This document shows positions 7,649 through 9,624 of a stretch of DNA of 9,624 nt, piece by piece; positions within the stretch are counted from its first letter, which is position 1; each line of letters starts with the position of its first letter. The notes under the pieces are model-generated. The model did not search any database, was not told where the DNA came from, and saw only the letters and a program-made list of their open reading frames with translations. The DNA is from CAWELS01 sp964468205 (lineage in GTDB: Bacteria > Acidobacteriota > Terriglobia > Bryobacterales > Bryobacteraceae): NCBI GenBank assembly GCA_964468205.1, contig CAYXVG010000123.1, forward strand, positions 1 to 9,624, given 5' to 3'. A program made the translations under genes and the position numbers.

Positions 7649-7653
7649 GAGTG

Positions 7654-9429
7654 ATGGGAGCGTTAGCGGAGAAAGGTGAACGCAGGCGGGAGGCTGCGCC
7701 GGAGTATTTGCCGGCGCGGATGGTGAACGAGTTTGCCTACTGCCCGCGGCTGTTCTTTTTGGAGTGGGTGGAGGGGGTGTTCCGCGAGAGCGCGGATACG
7801 GTGGCCGGGAAGGTGGAACACCTGCGGGCGGACTCGGGGACGGGGGCGCTGCCGGAGGCCGGGGCGGTGGAGGAGGGCGCGGAGCTGCGGACGCGGTCCG
7901 TGTCGCTTTCGAGCGAGACGCACAAGGTGATCGCGAAGATGGACGTGGTGGAGGTGGAAGGCGGCCGGGTGACGCCGGTGGATTACAAACACGGCCAGCC
8001 GTCAAAGAGCCCCGAGGGGATCGCGGCGTGGCCGTCAGACCGGGTGCAACTGGCGGTGCAGGCGCTGGTGCTGCGCGATAACGGATACGAGACGGACGAG
8101 GGACTCGTGTTCTACGGGAAGACGCGGCAGCGGGTGCGGGTGGAGTTCGACGCGGAGTTGATGGCGGAGACGGCACGGGTGATCGACGAGGCGCGCCGGA
8201 CGGCGCTCGCGGGCGAGTTGCCGCCACCACTCGAGGATTCGCCGAAGTGCCCGGGGTGCTCGCTGGCGGGGATCTGCCTGCCGGACGAGGTGACGGCGCT
8301 GCGGGAGCAGGCTCCGGCGGAGGAAGCGACCCAGCTTTCGCTGTTCGGGGAGGAGGAGGCGGTTCCGCGGAAGGGTCCGGCGACGGTGCGGCGGCTGGTG
8401 ACGCCGCGGGACGAGCTGAAGCCGCTGTATCTGAACACGCAGGGGCTGCGGGTGGGCAAGACCGGAGCGGTGCTGCGGATCAAGGATCGTGACAAGGTGG
8501 TGCAGGACGTGCGGGTGGGGGAGATCTGCCAGGTGAACCTGATGGGGAACGTGCAGGTCTCGACGCAGGCGGTGCAAACGCTGTGCGAGGCGGGCGTGCC
8601 GGTGTGCTACTTCTCGCGCGGGGGCTGGTTTTACGGCGTAACGACGGGGATGAACACGAAGAACGTGTTCCTGAGGCAGCGGCAGTTCCGGCTGGCGGGC
8701 GAGGAGTGGTTCGGGCTGCGGCTGGCGCGGGAGCTGGTGGCGGGAAAGATCCGGAACCAGCGGACGATGCTGCTGCGGAATCACGTGGAGCCGAAGGTGG
8801 CCGTGTTGCGGGAGATGAAGGAGATGGCGTCGCGGGCGGAAGGGGCGCGGTCGGCGGCCGAACTGCTGGGGATTGAGGGGAACGCGGCACGGTTGTATTT
8901 CGGCGAGTTTTCGGGCATGATCAAGTGCGGCAACGGTGACGAGACGCCGGCGGAGTTCGTGCTGGACTTCGAGGGCCGGAACCGGCGGCCGCCGCGGGAT
9001 CCGGTGAACGCGCTGCTCTCGCTGGGGTACTCGATGCTGACGAAAGATCTGACGGTGACGTGCTACGCGGTGGGGTTCGATCCTTATATGGGGTTTTATC
9101 ACCAGCCGCGGTTCGGGCGTCCGGCGCTGGCGCTGGATTTGATGGAGCCGTTCCGGCCGTTGATTGCGGATTCGGCGGTGCTGAGCGCGATCAATACGAA
9201 GATGGTGACGGGGAAGGATTTCGTGCGGGCCGGGAAGTCAGTGGCGTTGACGGGAGAGGGCCGGAAGGGGTTTTACCGGGCGTACGAGTTGCGGATGGAT
9301 GCGCTGGTGACGCATCCGATGTTCGATTACCGGGTGAGCTACCGGCGGCTGCTGGAGATCCAGGCGCGGCTGCTGGGTCGGGTGATTGAAGGGGAGATCG
9401 GGAAGTATCCGGTTTTCGTGACGCGTTGA
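7654..9429 (+). CDS. cas4-cas1: Cas4-Cas1 fusion protein (spacer selection and integration)
   Basis: This 591-residue fusion joins a RecB-family Cas4 exonuclease, which checks the PAM and trims prespacers, to the Cas1 integrase. Cas4-Cas1 fusions are typical of type I-G/I-U. Cas4 part (about 16-212): C30 and C199, C202, C208 as iron-sulfur ligands; nuclease residues H56, D97, D110 and K112 (VDYKHG); Q132/Q136 in the helix after them. A linker of about 35 residues (about 215-250) is rich in E and A and contains QLSLF at 227-231. Cas1 part (about 252-591): E408 in LLGIEGNAARLYF, H483 in GFDPYMGFYHQPRFG and E498 in LALDLMEPFRP form the metal triad, with D495 nearby. All catalytic residues are present. 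Codons are almost entirely G/C-ended (19 of 20 in two sampled lines). The start is ATG 7654; GTG 7651 adds one residue. Confidence 0.96.
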   Translation: MGALAEKGERRREAAPEYLPARMVNEFAYCPRLFFLEWVEGVFRESADTVAGKVEHLRADSGTGALPEAGAVEEGAELRTRSVSLSSETHKVIAKMDVVEVEGGRVTPVDYKHGQPSKSPEGIAAWPSDRVQLAVQALVLRDNGYETDEGLVFYGKTRQRVRVEFDAELMAETARVIDEARRTALAGELPPPLEDSPKCPGCSLAGICLPDEVTALREQAPAEEATQLSLFGEEEAVPRKGPATVRRLVTPRDELKPLYLNTQGLRVGKTGAVLRIKDRDKVVQDVRVGEICQVNLMGNVQVSTQAVQTLCEAGVPVCYFSRGGWFYGVTTGMNTKNVFLRQRQFRLAGEEWFGLRLARELVAGKIRNQRTMLLRNHVEPKVAVLREMKEMASRAEGARSAAELLGIEGNAARLYFGEFSGMIKCGNGDETPAEFVLDFEGRNRRPPRDPVNALLSLGYSMLTKDLTVTCYAVGFDPYMGFYHQPRFGRPALALDLMEPFRPLIADSAVLSAINTKMVTGKDFVRAGKSVALTGEGRKGFYRAYELRMDALVTHPMFDYRVSYRRLLEIQARLLGRVIEGEIGKYPVFVTR

Positions 9430-9624
9430 GGAGGTGTGGCGGTGGTTGCGAGCGGCGGGGCGGTAATCGGACAGCGGGGGGCGCTCGATGGGTGTAGAGT
9501 GTTGAGACGGCGGGTGTTTGTGGGCGTCGTGGGATTGGATTTGGGTTTGAGGGCTGCGGTGCGGGCGAGGCGCTCGCATTTCGGCCCGCAGGTGTTTGAA
9601 AATCGAATAGGATAGAAGGCGGGC
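9430..9624. other. Non-coding 3' region, possible start of a CRISPR leader
   Basis: The 195 bases after cas4-cas1 hold no recognisable gene. A 33-codon GTG frame ending near 9611 has no ribosome binding site and resembles nothing I know. The base composition changes towards A/T around 9593-9613 (TTTGAAAATCGAATAGGATA), which is how leaders often look. No repeat unit begins before the window ends, so leader identity is only a guess from the usual position of arrays beside the adaptation genes. Confidence 0.3.
9560..9590. repeat. Inverted repeat downstream of cas4-cas1
   Basis: TGCGGGC (9560-9566) is matched by GCCCGCA (9584-9590), a perfect 7-bp stem around 17 bases that include a smaller GAG-GCG-CTC stem. 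No T-run follows directly, so it is a weak candidate for a terminator of the cas4-cas1 transcript or for a binding site in a leader. Confidence 0.35.

Noticed and set aside
7084..7679. Overlapping open frames running through the repeat tract and the N gap
   Set aside because: They translate the 49-bp repeat in successive frames and unknown residues in the gap; the pattern results from a stop-poor tandem repeat, not a protein family.
8035..9102. 355-codon open frame on the minus strand within cas4-cas1
   Set aside because: The translation is extremely rich in Arg, His, Pro and Leu, as expected antisense to a G/C-ended gene; the + strand Cas1 motifs are unambiguous.
9508..9611. Short GTG-initiated frame (33 codons) after cas4-cas1
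   Set aside because: No ribosome binding site, no family resemblance, and the length is easily reached by chance in GC-rich DNA.
9596..9613. TTGAAA and TAGGAT as a promoter for an array
   Set aside because: The spacing between them is only six bases, far short of the usual 16-18.

Overview
The window holds an essentially complete set of cas genes of the type I-G CRISPR-Cas system (formerly I-U), all on the + strand. A truncated HicB-like antitoxin gene lies divergently at the left edge. No CRISPR array is inside the window. The DNA is GC-rich, and the 3' third is strongly G/C-ended in codon use. This suggests a high-GC bacterium; Acidobacteriota of the Solibacter/Bryobacter kind is my guess from the style of the GC-rich intergenic repeats, held with low confidence.

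Layout: 1-49 (-) first 16 codons of a HicB-like protein; 70-2457 cas3 (helicase followed by a C-terminal HD nuclease); 2445-4520 csx17 (cas8 large subunit of I-G/I-U); 4522-5538 csb1 (cas7 backbone); 5550-6971 csb2 (Cas5-Cas6 fusion); 6974-7264 cas2; 7265-7639 a non-coding tract of 49-bp tandem repeats interrupted by exactly 100 N; 7654-9429 a Cas4-Cas1 fusion; 9430-9624 non-coding DNA, possibly the start of a leader. The cas3-csx17-csb1-csb2-cas2 genes overlap or are separated by no more than 11 bases, so they look like one operon. The Cas4-Cas1 gene has its own strong ribosome binding site beyond the repeat tract.

From knowledge of the families: Csb2 would process pre-crRNA and cap the 5' side of the complex, Csb1 would form the crRNA backbone, Csx17 would be the large subunit, and Cas3 would unwind and cut target DNA. 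Cas4-Cas1 with Cas2 would choose, trim and integrate new spacers. All motifs I looked for are intact, so the proteins look functional.

The points most worth following are: (i) a QLSLF pentapeptide, a consensus sliding-clamp-binding motif, in the linker between Cas4 and Cas1; (ii) the unusual order, with cas2 upstream of cas4-cas1 and split from it by a tandem-repeat block bounded by 14-bp inverted repeats; (iii) a sharp change of codon usage at the csb2/cas2 border, which divides the interference genes from the adaptation genes; (iv) the unannotated HicB-like start sharing a 20-bp divergent gap with cas3.
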